Assembly: GCA_964034945.1 (NCBI GenBank)
Contig: OZ035962.1
Location: 102,746,784-102,810,783, forward strand
DNA from: Chrysopilus asiliformis
Taxonomy: Eukaryota; Arthropoda; Insecta; Diptera; Rhagionidae
DNA: 64,000 nt
Reading direction: 5' to 3'
Numbering within the stretch: the stretch's first letter is position 1; each line of letters starts with the position of its first letter. The position numbers and the translations under genes are program-made. Shown one piece after another: positions 1-12,460 of the stretch. The notes under the pieces were generated by a model. The model saw only the letters and a list, made by a program, of their open reading frames with translations, did not search any database and was not told the DNA's origin.

Positions 1-780
1 ATTAGAATATATTTCTTATGCTATCCTATCCTGTATCTGATAGGCCTTTTCAAATTTTTAACTCTATATTTTTTATCCCAATATTTATGAACATAGGCCT
101 ACTCGTTTATTAAAGTTATAATATACAGAGTTTTCGATTTTCTTTCAACTTCTATATCGTGTCTACGTGCATGCTACTCATAAATTCTAATTAAGACTTT
201 CACCGAGTCGCGACTAAAGATAAATTTTCATAGACACGAGATTTATTTTGAACTTGGAAAATTTCCATATTTCGTATCCTTGTTGTTGAACTTCTTTCTT
301 GATATTAATTTAATTCGACACTAACTAACAGCGAAACGATTATTTTATTCAAATTAATTTGCTACATCAATGGAAGAAGTTTTACTTAAGATCCGTCTTA
401 TCATTCATCTTTGAATTGTCGGCAAAGCGTATGTTTTGAAAGGCTTATCTGTTTTGCTATTGCTTTAAATATGATATATTTTTAGACAGAAACAGTTCTC
501 ATTTGCCGCGGGAATTTGTTTATATTGAAAAGTTTGATGGTACAACTAAAATTTACCACAAAACTTAAGACATCAGTTGTATTCTTAAGAGTCATTAAAG
601 ATTTGCTTTGCTTTCGATTATTGCAAGTCAATTTTGTGGTAGAAGTGGTACGGCAAAATGTTTATTTATTATCAAAACAGTATACGTAGATTAAAAAAAA
701 CAGTAAATTCAACTATTTTATAGTGGGGAATCGGGACTACAACTCAAATATTTAATTTCAATTACAAACATAAGAAAATT
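1..780. other. AT-rich intergenic sequence
   Basis: No open frame of note, no inverted repeat and no resemblance to the repeats found elsewhere in the window. I see nothing to annotate. Confidence 0.5.
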
Positions 781-839
781 TACAATTGCGGGGGGGGCAA
801 TCGTCAGACATGTTTATTTAAAAAAAAATTATTTGTATA

Positions 840-1560
840 AGAGAGGGAAAAAGGAGTGATTCAACTGGATTTTAGTGTATGGAACAGTTATGTAAAATCA
901 TAATCTAAACACATTTCAACTTTAAGGAGGATCTCCATTACCATGACTTCTGTAACTGCAAAAAAATGCAGAAAACTAGAGCAAGATAGACTTATATAGA
1001 TCTAAATAGGAATGACTGAATACAAGTATAAACGCTTTCCCTTCCAGTTTAACAACTTTATAGCAATCATATCAAACCTTATGCTATGAATTTAAGGTTA
1101 AAATTAGCATAGAAATAAAGTTATGCAGCTGCATGTGTGTGTTTGAACTACATGAAAAATGACAGCTACGCTATAATAGCACTTTGTATGTGTCTGTGCT
1201 CACTATTCACTTACAGAGACAATGTGTGATTGTAGTAGAAATCGTTATAAAAAAGTTCAAGTCCGTCAACTGCAACTATAAAATCGCCATAAAAAAGAGG
1301 GGAAATTATTTTTGCAGTTGATTCTTATCTCCCTTTCTCGCCAAGGTATCTTCACATAAATGTGTCTCTATTTTTTTGCAGTTGGGAAAAGTCATGGTAA
1401 TTGGAGGGCCAACTTTATAAATTTTTCGATATGATGCAGAGTTTTCGAGAAAAAAGAAAAAAAGTATTCTATTTGTTTGAGGAAGCGGGGAAACAGTGGT
1501 TCGATTGGATTTTGATGTATTTTGGATTACCGGAATTTGTTCATTAAAATCATAGATTCT
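840..1560 (+). repeat. Decayed dispersed-repeat A' fragments
   Basis: Two short stretches (about 840-900 and 1425-1555) resemble the family A/A' repeats at 13.7, 21.2 and 32.8 kb. They share the GGATTTTGATGTAT-type phrase, a preceding 'gggaaa..gtgg/gtga ttcgattgg' phrase, and an 'atgatgcagagttttcgagaaaa' phrase. They are strongly diverged. A CCTGCGGCTCA motif near 1648 is a variant of the family C motif. Boundaries are not visible. Confidence 0.35.
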
Positions 1561-1837
1561 TGGCTTGAATGTCTGTTATATATTTGGAACCTGCATATGG
1601 CGTGGAGTTGCCGTGATTGTGTCTTTAAAGTTTAAAATAAACTTCACCTGCGGCTCATTTACAATTTTTTTTTTGCCGAAATTTGATTTCTTGCTTCTCG
1701 TATAAGTACAGTTTTGTTTTCTAAAAGAATCCACATTTTTCTGTTTCTAATATCTTTTCCTGGCGCTGCTTTTCCTTCGGTTGTGCGAAAATTTTTGTGT
1801 GTACAATTTATTATTACATTTAGTTCTGGATTGGTAC

Positions 1838-2491
1838 CAGTGTTGTTCCTCTACGCGTAGACTTTAATTGTCTACACTTCAGTGTAGACAATAGCGTAGA
1901 CAATAGATTTGGTGTAGGTGTAGACAATGTAGACATTGGCGTAGACAATGTCGACTTTGCGTAGACAATGTAGACTTTCTCATATCTGTCAAAACAAAGT
2001 CATCAGTGAGTCATATATCTAATACTATACTGTATAGGAAATGGAGTTAAATTTACATGAAAATTCGCTAACTGGGCTCCTCAGCCACACCGGCGCCCTG
2101 CTTTTATTGTCTTTTTCGCTTGTATGGGAATCTAACCTCATTTCCTATCGTACGTGCCCACAGTGAAATTGTGTTTTTTTTAAATATGGCAGGAAGGCTT
2201 AAAAAAACATTTAAAGAGCTGGGCTTTGAGGCCAAGAACAAATACTACGCTTTTTGCCTGCAGTGCAATTTTTTTTTTGCAAAATACTGCCGAAAGCCGA
2301 CTAAGACGGCATTTGGCGATTGCTTCTCGGAAATTGTGCTTTATTATCTTAAAATTAATTGAATAAAATGAGATTTTAAAACTTATTGTCTACATTGTCT
2401 TCGCGTAGAGAATAGACCATTGTCTACAGTAATAGTCTACGCGTAGACAATGGTGTAGTCTACATCACGTAGACTACGCGGCACAACACTG
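1838..2491. mobile_element. Non-autonomous hAT element, 654 bp
   Basis: The ends are CAGTGTTGTTCC on the left and the reverse complement of CAGTGTTGTGCC on the right. They are flanked by a perfect 8-bp target-site duplication, ATTGGTAC (1830-1837 and 2492-2499). An 8-bp duplication with CAGTG-type ends is the hAT signature. Both subterminal regions are packed with GTAGACAAT-type motifs, about seven inward from the left end and several in inverse orientation near the right end. These probably served as transposase-binding sites. A broken fragment of the same family lies at 47325-47452. The interior has one short frame (2120-2362) that may be a transposase relic. Confidence 0.93.
2120..2362 (+). 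pseudogene. Possible hAT transposase N-terminal relic
   Basis: An 80-codon frame inside the hAT element at 1838-2491. Residues about 24-50 include a basic stretch (GRLKKTFKELGF) followed by KNKYYAFCLQCN, a C-x2-C pair in a context like the first half of a BED zinc finger, which hAT transposases carry at their N-terminus. No second Cys/His pair and no catalytic domain follow. The frame may be fortuitous. Its position inside a clear hAT element is the main support. Confidence 0.25.
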
Positions 2492-2499
2492 ATTGGTAC

Positions 2500-4285
2500 A
2501 AAATAAATATGGTCACCCTACCCTGTCCATGTCTGAAATCCATGTAAAATTATAGGTACGCATCTTGCACGAAATAGTGCTAGAAACCTCATTTGAGGAA
2601 GTCTATCCCCACTTTGACGTCTATGAAATATTTTTAAATGTTAAAAGATTTCAAATCCCGTCATATGGCGTATTATTTTTGTTCCGTTTTGGTAATCAGA
2701 GTTATTGCTGTGTTAAATGTCTTAATTAGATTCTCAAATTTTAATAAACGACGCATTTAAAACGAGCTCAATCAATAAAGAAGCTTGAGTTTTTTTTTAT
2801 GAATCTACCTTCAAAAAATTAATCAAAATTTTTTGTGTGTATGTGTAAGCAAAAGCGGATCAAAACAGCAAGAAAATAATTTCCACTTTGTACAGATAAT
2901 TAAAAGCCCGAAAAATCTCGTGTCCTTTAGAGGTGTCCTTTAGATAAAATCTTTTTTTTTCCTGAACTTCTAAAGATAGAAAAAGGTTTCTTCTATTAAA
3001 AGAAGCCCTAATGATATAAAATTAAATCTAGGTTAGGAATATGGAGTTATTCAATAGGATATTTTTAAGGACTAGAGTAAACATAAGAACAAATTTGAAA
3101 TGAATAGAATTAAGGTAAGCTTACTAACGGATACTGTTACGATACACAGGTATTCATTTTTATTTTTTTCATAGGTAATTTTTCGCCAAGAATCAATTCC
3201 AAATGTCCTCAAATCAGTATTAAAAGCGTGAACCACTTTTACAGTGAATTAATTTGCAAATAAATTGGCTTAAATTGAATTAGATCGTGTATTTAGGTTA
3301 AGGTGGTCTAGTATGGTTTGGTTTTGACATTGGTTCATGTTGCTATGATCCTTAAATACGGCACGAAAGTTGCGGAAGAAGAAAATTAAAGATTATCGAA
3401 TTATTTTGTATCGAGGCTTTTAGGGGATACGTCATGTTGCTTCGTGGTGAAAGGTAGATTTAAATTATGGTAAATTTACGAAAATTTGTTTACTTTAACA
3501 CTTGGATGGGTTTGAATTAGTTGATTAGAACAATGAATGATTTTCTACAGGGAAAGTTTTTTTTTAATGAAAATGGAGATTAACCCAAGGAAAAGGGGGG
3601 GTATAAATTGAAAGGGAGATTTTTCCGACTTAAAGAAAAGATCCCAAAATCGTCGGCTTTTTCGTTAATTATACCACTTTAAAAAATACTGACTGGTAAA
3701 GAAAAAAAGTTTGCACTGTACATATAACCACAAGCAAACGCAATAAGACTCTTCTAATTGGTATAAGTTTAAATTTGCAATTCATGACTTACCTCTTAAC
3801 GAGAAGGAACCTAAATCAAGAAGTGAGAAAAAACCAGCCTGTATATTTGCAAAAAAAGTAATGATGAAAAAGAATCACCGAAGGCGGTAATTATTTAAAA
3901 GGGAGAAAACTTTTGTTCCTTGAATACCTACGAAGAAAAAACGAACGTTAAGTTCCTCTGCAAGGACTCACAGTTTACTCATTAAGTCTGCAACCGACAT
4001 CGTGATACTAAGACCTCCCTTACAGGGTCAATATTAATGAGGAGTGAGCGGTTTTTAATGCCTTTTTGAAATCGAAAAATACTCAACGAGGCAAAACGGT
4101 GACTGGTGTCTAACTACCCCCCGGAAAATATGGATCTTTGTTCTTGGTTTCTTTAGAAAACAGCACAAATTGCGAACAGGCAAAATTTTGAGGAAGAAAT
4201 ATCTCATAATCAAAAAAATTATAGTTAAATACGTCGTGGAGGATCTTTTGCGAAAAATACGCAGAAAACCACCAGAAATACCTAA
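2500..4285. other. AT-rich intergenic sequence
   Basis: Contains homopolymer T/A tracts and short frames only. A GGTCACCCTA phrase near 2512 resembles the head of repeat family C in reverse. Nothing else can be supported. Confidence 0.4.
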
Positions 4286-4286
4286 T

Positions 4287-4535
4287 TGACCAATGTTGGA
4301 ATTTTTGTACCGTGTCCAAATGTACCACGCAATTTTCCTTTATAAAGTTTAAGAATATTTGTGGGAACATTTGGAATTATGGACCTTATGATACAAAAAG
4401 GACCATTTTCACAGGAAAAAATCTTGGATTTCCAGTCAAAATTCCATAAATCGTACCTTCGGTACCTACTTGGTACAAGATGATTGGAAATCCAATTGGT
4501 TTTCCAACCAATTTGGTCAATTGGGTATATTCCGC
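4287..4535 (+). repeat. Dispersed repeat family B, copy 1
   Basis: About 245 bp closely similar to 28326-28555. Shared blocks include TTGTACCGTGTCCAAATGTA, the 'aaaaaggaccattttcacagg' phrase and a terminal self-complementary segment TTGGAAATCCAATTGG/CCAACCAATTTGG. Similarity ends at 'ggtcaat' in both copies, after which they diverge. No target duplication was recognised. The minus-strand frame of 86 codons here is a by-product. Confidence 0.75.
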
Positions 4536-4589
4536 ATGCGAAAATTTTAAGGTTACAATATCAAATTTTCAAGAAAATTTTTAGGTTTC

Positions 4590-4686
4590 AAGGGACAAAA
4601 ATTCAGTTTTTGGGACGCCAGTATAACATGCCTAAATACAGGACTATTCCAGCCATTCCGGGACGTGTTGTCACCCTAAATATGAG
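4590..4686 (-). repeat. Dispersed repeat family C, head fragment
   Basis: Read on the minus strand it gives AGGGTGACAACACGTCCCGG, then a GGCATGTT and a tract rich in GTCC/CCGG. The same order occurs at 31.2, 35.1, 38.2, 41.95 and 57.4 kb on the plus strand. It is the only copy in this orientation, and it directly abuts family B copy 1. Confidence 0.6.
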
Positions 4687-4689
4687 ATA

Positions 4690-6360
4690 TGTATCTAAAA
4701 GGTTCTCTTGTTCATTACGTAACGCGTAGCAATGTTTTAGTTACTACGAACAGTAGAACTACTTCATCAAAATTTCAATGCTGAAATTGTCTGGACGCTA
4801 ACGGGTTAAGAGAAGAAAAGAAGAATACAGAGAAAAGTGTCGATCGGAGAAGCTGGTTGGAAAAGCGTTCATCTACTTTGAGAACTCATTCAGGAGCTGT
4901 TTCAGCTAAAGACCGCTTTCTAACGATTGATGTGATATTGATCAATATAGCAATTAACGGTGATTTTTGAATATTTTTGTCGTTCAATATTTTTGCTTCA
5001 ATATAATGTCTATCAATATTTTTTCTTCAATTATATTGAAGCCAAAAAATATTCACCTAAACAGGCAGACAAAAAAAAACAAAAAAAGGTGAGACTTGAA
5101 ATCATGTTTCGCATCGTCTTTCCAACATTCAACGTTACTGACTAAACGTATAAAATAAAAACTTTTTCTGGTTTCTGTATTTTACAGAAAATGTGGGCAT
5201 TTTTTTCCATTTGGCTTAAGATAAATGAGGAAAAATTTCTAGCCTCAAGGCCAAAATATTCTTGCGCCAAAACAAAGGTATATATTCAACGGCCACCAAC
5301 AATCACAATGAAAAACACACCACTGCTAGCATTGACCAAAACCTATAAACTCTTCAAAGCACAGGAAATCCTTGTGGAAACAAAAGGAATTCAGAAATAT
5401 CTTGGCTGGCACCGATTTCAATTCTTGCGCAAACACAACCCTGCTTCCAATTCTTGGTAAAAAACGGAAAAGTGGAAAAATAAATTCTAAATTTTATAAA
5501 AGGAAAGCAGAGAGAAAAAAAACGGGCTAAAAAATATCTGCGTAAGAAATCACTTGAGATATGGATTTATTCTTCAATGGGATGTTCAACCAACAAACTT
5601 CCGTTGGCGGATCCCCCAAAAGGGCATCTGAACAAATTGGTTAAGGGGCTTCAGGGTGCGGTCGCTGTTATTGTTTTTGACAAATTTTTCGCAGCTCTCC
5701 TGCTTTTGTTATCTGGCCAAGTGCGGGTGGCTACACACTTTGCAGTTCCATCTGTAGGCGGGAGACCCTTTCAGCCCTCATCGCCACTCCCGAGTTAATG
5801 AACAGGGTATTAGTAAGAAGCAAAAGCTAAATAAGTGGGCTGAACATGTCCAGTGGTTATTAGTGGTTGTAAAGTAGGGATGGCTTACCGTGTTATCTGC
5901 AGGGAGTTTTTTTTTTTTGGCAACTCGACGGTGATGATGACAACTTTTGCAGAAGCTGACTCTGGAGCCCACCAGCAATATTCCGACATCAAATGGGCTG
6001 TGCGTATACAATCAGCAACACTTGTAGGGAGCCTAGAAATGACACATTGTGATGATTTCATGAATTTATGGAGCTCATCTGAATAAGGTCATTCCGCTGC
6101 CACAATCATCCATGAAAAGGGAAGAGAAACCGGGACTCGCTGAAGCTACGCGAGGTATACGTTCATTGATTAAACGTAAAGTAACGAAGAAAAGTTGACG
6201 ACAATTTTGAACAGAATCGACAAATTTTAAGTTACTTTCCTCGTTGAAATTATGTCCAACGCATAGTGGAAAATATTTTAGATTTTCATGAGTTTGTGAG
6301 ATGCCTTGTGAGTTGTCTTGTCCATAAAATATGTGATGGTGGTGAGGATCTCGCGATATA
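4690..6360. other. Intergenic; slightly GC-richer block without a supportable gene
   Basis: Frames of 89 codons (5191-5460), 73 codons (5577-5798) and 77 codons (5853-6086) exist here, and the 5570-6170 stretch is less AT-rich than its surroundings. None resembles a protein family I know, and frames on both strands overlap at 5778-6086. An isolated end resembling TTAA-flanked elements (reverse complement TTAACCCGTTAGCG, near 4796-4809) has no partner. If a host exon exists in this part of the window, 5570-6100 is a candidate, at low confidence. Confidence 0.3.
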
Positions 6361-6370
6361 AAGTGGACTA

Positions 6371-6410
6371 TGGGAGAGGGGGGGAGGGGGGGGGGTGGGT
6401 GGGGGCAAGG
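6371..6410 (+). other. G-run with quadruplex potential
   Basis: A 40-bp stretch made almost only of G runs of 3 to 10 separated by single A or T bases. It holds at least four G-tracts on the plus strand and is conspicuous in an AT-rich window. Confidence 0.8.
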
Positions 6411-6535
6411 ACTGCAAGAATTTGCTTGACGTATTTTATAAACAACCCCTTTGTTTTTATCTTAGCTAAGTAAATTTGTAATCAGCTCCATGGATCCGGA
6501 AAAACAGATCAAATGTGTTTAAATTCAAAATTTCA

Positions 6536-6640
6536 CTCTGCGGCGCTTTTTATTAAATAATTTTAGATACTGGGATGTTTGCTTCCAAATGTGTTGCCTG
6601 CGGCGCAATTTTTGCTGTTATTTGAAAATATGAAACACCA
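6536..6640 (+). repeat. Family C interior: CTGCGGCGC motif pair
   Basis: Two CTGCGGCGC motifs about 60 bp apart (6539 and 6599) sit in sequence that aligns with 57660-57740, where the same pair has decayed. This is the inner part of repeat family C without its CATACGTCC head. Confidence 0.6.
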
Positions 6641-6650
6641 ATAATACTAT

Positions 6651-6756
6651 AGGCCCTATCACAGAATCCGATACGAATGGTTCGGATCGTAAACTCAATG
6701 TTGTTGTTAGTATAAAACGATCCGAATCATTCGTATCGGATTCTGTGATAGGGCCT
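6651..6756. mobile_element. 106-bp near-perfect hairpin (foldback MITE)
   Basis: Arms of 39 bp, starting AGGCCCTATCACAGAATCCG and ending with its reverse complement, differ at one position and enclose a loop of about 28 bp. The flanks share TAT directly outside both ends, compatible with a short target duplication. There is no coding capacity. The low arm divergence suggests recent insertion or gene conversion between arms. Superfamily not determined. Confidence 0.85.
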
Positions 6757-6809
6757 TATATATTAATCACAAACAAAAATCCAAGATTGAAACAAATCCT
6801 CACATTTTT

Positions 6810-6890
6810 AAAGATCAATTTAGATGCATTAGAAGATACACCGCTGGCAGTAATCCGGAGGTTGTTGGTTCGATTCTCGACTGTGGCAGG
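6810..6890 (+). repeat. tRNA-like / SINE-head sequence
   Basis: GGTTCGATTCT at 6867-6877 matches the RNA polymerase III B-box pattern. The upstream 'agatacaccgctggcagtaatccgg' resembles the 3' half of a tRNA, and TAGATGCATTAGA (about 6820) could be a degenerate A box. No acceptor stem pairs across the whole unit, so this is at best a tRNA pseudogene or the head of a SINE. Confidence 0.35.
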
Positions 6891-6899
6891 CTGTGATTC

Positions 6900-9800
6900 A
6901 AGTCCATCCCTCCCCCACCACTTAAAAACTTTTTTATCCTGAATAATTCATGTTTGAGTTATTTCTATTTAGGGTGACTGTGTATATTTTGTGTCACTCC
7001 GTCAGAATATGATAAAAGGGTGGAGAGGGCTTTTTCCGTTTGATAGATTTTGCCAAATCCGTCGCATTTTGATGACTACCCCATTATTATGTTTTAAAAA
7101 AAAAAATTGTAAATCACCACATAAAACGTTGAAAATATCCCACTGTGGGTAACTTGAAAAGTGTGAGACAGATTTTTGCGCAAAGTAAAAATAGATACAT
7201 TTATCTGTATAACGTAATAGAAAATTCACCCTCGCCTTTGTTTGATGTCAAAATCAACGCCAAAAGTTACCAAATTGCACCAAACAATTTACTTTCATTA
7301 ATGAAACTTAGAAGAAGAACAATACAAACGGACAGAAAAGATGGTAGGTGGAATTTGATAACAGTTTCCTCCTGACTTCAAAATAGCCTGCCATTTTGCG
7401 GGGACGCACATCTGTTTATTTTGTTAATTAGACACCAGCTTTAATATTTTATGCTAACGTATATTTGTATAAATATAAGTGTCATTCGTTCTCAAGGATT
7501 TTTTAAACGTAGCGAATTATTTTCTCCATTCCTTTTCTACCTACCCGACAATTACAGGGAAAAAAAACAACAGACATTTAAATGTGACTTTTTTACGGTC
7601 TGTGAAAAAAAAGCCCAACGAAGGTTTTTTTATATTAGTTTTCGTCATCCGTAAAAATGAATTTTTACACAATATTTCATTATGAGAAATTTGATTTTTC
7701 AATTATTCAATTATCTTTTGGCTTTTCGATGTTTGTAACGCGTAAATTATTTTCGCAATGTCCTTTTAGTTTTTATTAAAAATTATGTTGGGTAAGTTTT
7801 TCGAAAATTGTAAATAAATTATAGAAATTTCGCATTATTTAAAAATAACAGCAAATAAATAACTTTGGAAATAATTAGGATCTTTTTAATATGAAATTCT
7901 AAAATTAAGGGTGACTTTACATTATGGAAATTGTGTTAGTTTTGAATTGATTAGAACATTTTTCTTTAATTGAATTTCTGAAGTTGTATTTCTCTATTTT
8001 CAGTATAATTAAAAATAATTGTCTGGTTAAAGCATAATGACTTCACTTAAAAGAAAACTTTTCCTCATGAATAGTAATTTCTCGTTAACGTTGCCAACAA
8101 GTTTTGTAAAAACCATGATTATAAATCATAATTACTGGTACAAGCATATTCCTATTTCTAGGCGCAAAAAGCGGACGTGTGCTGCATAGATCGATAAGAT
8201 GATATAATTGATTTTTTTCATTATTCACTTCCGTACTAAAATGTTGCAGATTTTCATAAATTCGATTATTTTTTCAAAATATGGTTGTTAAATTTTCTTT
8301 AATTGAGTGATTTTTACTAATTACATGCTAATAACGTAATTAATGTAATTAATGTAATTAATTAATGTATTTAATTGTAACTGATATAATTAAACAAATA
8401 GACTTGTCTTTTTTGCCGAATATGTAATTGGAAAATTTTCCATAATTGTGAAAATCAAGATTTTTTGTCATCATCGTGTTCAGTGATCGTACGCTCCAAA
8501 TTCGATTCGAATTATGCTTTGGCACTCATAAATAACTCAAAAAAAACATTGTTGGAAGTCTCAAAAGCCTGCTGTAAATCGGGTGTAAAAATACGTCGAT
8601 TTTGGGTAGTGGCAAGAAATTGATTAAACCATAGTTTAATACTAAGATATTCCAAGTGCGAACAAATAAAATAAAGTCACGAAAAATTGTACCCCTTCTT
8701 TAAAAGCTTAGAACTACAACGCCTGGGAGGAGACGTGGTGGAACAAATGGGACAAAATATTTAGTGGCGGTTCATTCTCAATTTTCATGAAATTATTTGA
8801 TTGATGGCAGGTGCACACCCACAAACATGAAGTCCATTCGATACTGATTTGAAGTGCACTGAAAGAAACGTACTTCAAAGCTTTCTCGGTTATTGATGGA
8901 AGCTTTTTTAGAAAACTTGAAAGTTCACAGATTTATGAAATAGCCCCTTTTCTATGTTAAACTTAGAATATCTTAGTGTTTAGTCTATGGTCAAACACTG
9001 GCGTATAAAAAATAATCGTTGTCTTTCGTAAAAAAGTTTTCAGTTTTTCGTTTTAGCAAAAATGCAAAACAAACTGGGCAGAGACTAAACCCATTTGAAA
9101 AAGGCGAAAGTAATTTGAATAATTGAAAGAAAAATACCTTTAAACTGAGGAAAATTTTAGTTCTGCAATTATTTCACAGTTTCAGAGTTAATCATGTTTC
9201 TAATATCAGTAAAATTTTCTATAGCGCTAACTTGTTATTTTTAAATAAATTATATTTTTCTTAAAATGAGCAAAATATTCTTTTGAGTGTATTTTTCTTG
9301 GTAGGAAACCAAAAAAAACATTCCTATAACTATAGGGGAAAAATGACATTTCGTAAATAATTGGTTCGAATTTTCTCATTCTCTTCACTCTCAAAATTGA
9401 TTGAAGTTTGACTACATTTTATTATCGACTTTTCGAACATTTTCGTGAAACTTTTTTTTTTATTCATTTAGGATAAGCATACGACAAACTCATACAGGTT
9501 AGAAGGTTTAATTAGAAAACTTTTTTAATAGGCATAGCAGTGAGGTGAAACTGTTAGAATGAAACTCATCTATAAAAACATATCGCACGAATTTGAGCTT
9601 AATGTTGATTTTATTTAATGATATACGATATATACGTGTAGTTGTTGAAACTGTATATAGAAGTCTCGACGAAAATGTTCAATTTTCTTTACCAATACAC
9701 AATAAGATGGAAAAATGTTATAAAAATATTTCTTAAACCCTTGTTCAATTGATTTCGTGATTTGGCAAAGGTATTTTGAGTGATCGATGACTACCTTTGG

Positions 9801-11590
9801 TTTTTACCATTGGCAACCAGAGCGAAGAAATATTAATGAGTTGGGCTGTAACTCCTATTTGGCTTCCTATGATAGAGTCTAAGGGAAAGGATCAACATTG
9901 TAATAACAAACAGTAACAAGGGAAAAATAACCAGAAGAAAAATATTTGGAAAAAAACCTCAAGTAGAAGAAAAATCATAAGAAGCGAGAGAGTAACAAAA
10001 AAACACACGATTTGCACGTCGGAAAAAGTTTTCTAGACTTACCTGTGTAAAAGTTCGACTGGATGAAATATCAACACCCATTCTCATCTAGTCGTTAAGC
10101 TTTTAGTGTTTTCAACATCTCTATACAATTTTACTGCCATAGAAGGGCACTCTCTGAAGTGAACTGAAAAATGGTGAAGTAGATTTTCCTTGGCCTAAGA
10201 AAAAAAAAAGAAAATATAAAACCTCAAGCCGACCACATTTTCATTAGTATGCAAGAAAAGTATCTGTGTCTGATTTGTGCTTTTTGATCTTAAAACAAAG
10301 AATAAAGTACAATACTTATGGGGGACCGTGAAGTTGAGTAGCGTGTTGACTTTAATCAAGTTAATGGTATGACGGATTTATAAGGGCTAAACCTGGCATA
10401 TGTGATCCAAGAAACGTGTCGTGTGCATAAGAATCTTACTGGTTTCTTCCATAAAATCAGAAAAAGGTAAAGAAAAAAAAAAAAGTGGTAGAGGGTAAAA
10501 AGTACACGAGTATTTAATAAAAGTAAAAGGAACAGAATCTAGGATAAAATGAATTTTAAGAGCTAAATGGAAAAGTTTTCTCCGAGGAAAAATGAAGAAA
10601 GTTACCTCCTTGTGAAATGCTTTTCGTATTCCTAGATTTTCAACAAAATGTCACCAAAGTCAAATAAATTTGCTAATAACAAACGTGTATAGAATAATAA
10701 AAAGGTTCATTGGAGTAAGTAAATTCTATTACTTGATGATGATATCATGCCAGATCCTGCTTTCTTACATTAGCCCTTTCAACAAAAATAAAATTGTTAG
10801 CTACACCTGGCTTCAATTTTACATATTATGTTCACATGTTATATGAATGTATTTTACTTATCGTATCAAATATCAAATGATATAATAAAAAATGATGATT
10901 ACATATATTCGGATCATATTATCATTATTGTTATGATAATTGAGGGAATTAGAATTGTATATTCTTGTTATTTTAAATATCATTGACTGAGGTATACTAT
11001 GATATTATTATATATACAATTGTTTAACTGTCTAGTACAACGTCCAAAAATGCAGACAACGATGTAAATATACTGAATATAAATTCAATTTGCCATGTCA
11101 AATTCACGTATGAGAACACACTCTAAGTTCCATGCATTATTATTGTCAGAAACAGTTTTATCCGCATTCTAGTGTGTAATGTCAGTTAGCAATCTAACAG
11201 ATAAAATTGCAAGCACTATTTTGTATGGATACATGGAAGTGACAAGAAACTGTGGATGGTAAATTAACTAGACAGCATATGCACACCGTATATCTTATTA
11301 TGCTAAATAAATTTGAAGCCTGTTTACCATCTCACGGCACACGAGATGTGACTGCCTTTTATAAGAAAATTTTCTTCCAACGTTTTTTTTATAAAAAATT
11401 GCAGTTATGAATTAAAGTTTGCTGTAAGTCAGAATATTTTTTAAATTCTTGAATTTGATTTCATAATACAGCGACTTTTTCGATATAAAATTGATACTTT
11501 AAGTCCTTTGGGCAGGATTATTTGCGATTGGAACTCAAGATCTGAAATTTCGTTGGGCATTTGAAATTTTTGATTCAGCATAAAGGAAAA
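6900..11590. other. Long AT-rich stretch without recognisable features
   Basis: No convincing coding region, inverted repeat or dispersed-repeat copy was found. Local low-complexity patches exist at 8330-8400 (TAATTAATG units) and 10860-11030 (ATGATATAATA units). Short frames at 7002-7685 are unrecognisable. Confidence 0.45.
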
Positions 11591-11594
11591 TTAA

Positions 11595-11759
11595 CACGTT
11601 GACTGCCACCATGGAAGCGGAAAAACGCATCCCAGAGGCTTAAGATTTGCCTTGAAATTATAGTTTTTTTTATAAATTTTCGAGATATACCGCAATATAT
11701 CGATTGTGGTTCCACGTTGCACTCAATTCATAGGATAAAAATCAGAGTCGGTTAACGTG
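11595..11759. mobile_element. TTAA-flanked 165-bp MITE
   Basis: Ends CACGTTGACTGCC and, reversed, CACGTTAACCGAC, each directly abutting TTAA (11591-11594 and 11760-11763). A TTAA target is typical of piggyBac-type and Kolobok elements. A sibling with the same CACGTTGACTGCC end lies at 58722-59391, interrupted by a Helitron. No coding capacity. Confidence 0.75.
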
Positions 11760-11763
11760 TTAA

Positions 11764-12453
11764 GTGATTGCACCTCTGGACATTAGTCAGTCGTACTAGA
11801 TTATCCATTTACGCTTGAAGCCATCAAATACTTCAAAGAACAGGAAATTATTGTGTAATAAAACCAAAATTCCATTACTTAAAAATTTCATAAAAAAAAC
11901 ACGAAGGAATTAATCATTGTATATCAAATTCTTGTCGTCCTTGATCAAAACCAGGCAATTAAACGCATTTTAGCGAACCATCTTATCTCGGGGCATCTCA
12001 AATCGAGGGAAGTCTAATTAATTGCAAAATTTCATCATCATCACTTGTTTCTTCTATATTTTTCCTGAAAAATTGACAATAAAAAATGAATAGATGAAGA
12101 AAGTCGCAAAAGGCAAATAAGCGAATAGTTATTCAGAATAGGGCCCGGCACAGGATAATTTTTTGTTATTTTTAATTTGATTTATTTATTTGTATTTATC
12201 TATTTGATTTATATTAATACGGTGAGAAAAACTACGCAAGCATGTAGAGTTTCTGCTCACAAGGATTATAAATAAAGTAGAAAATTCATTGAAATAATAC
12301 GCCGCAGGTGAAAAAATTTGATTGGCAGCATCCAGAGTCACGAGTTGATCGTCATTTCGAAACCACCCCCCAAAATTCTGAAATCGATCTCAAACTATCG
12401 AAAATTATCTACGAAATTACGTTGAGAGGATGGACAATTTACTTTTTTTTGCA
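11764..12453. other. Intergenic flank of foldback element
   Basis: Holds a minus-strand GCCGCAGG motif at 12300 (family C type) and an AT-rich remainder. A 70-codon frame (12308-12520) runs across the insertion point at 12460, so it cannot be an ancestral gene. Confidence 0.45.
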
Positions 12454-12460
12454 GTACAAC

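Noticed and set aside
6810..6890. A functional tRNA gene
   Set aside because: A B-box-like sequence is present, but no acceptor stem, D-arm or complete cloverleaf could be built. Kept only as a tRNA-like repeat.
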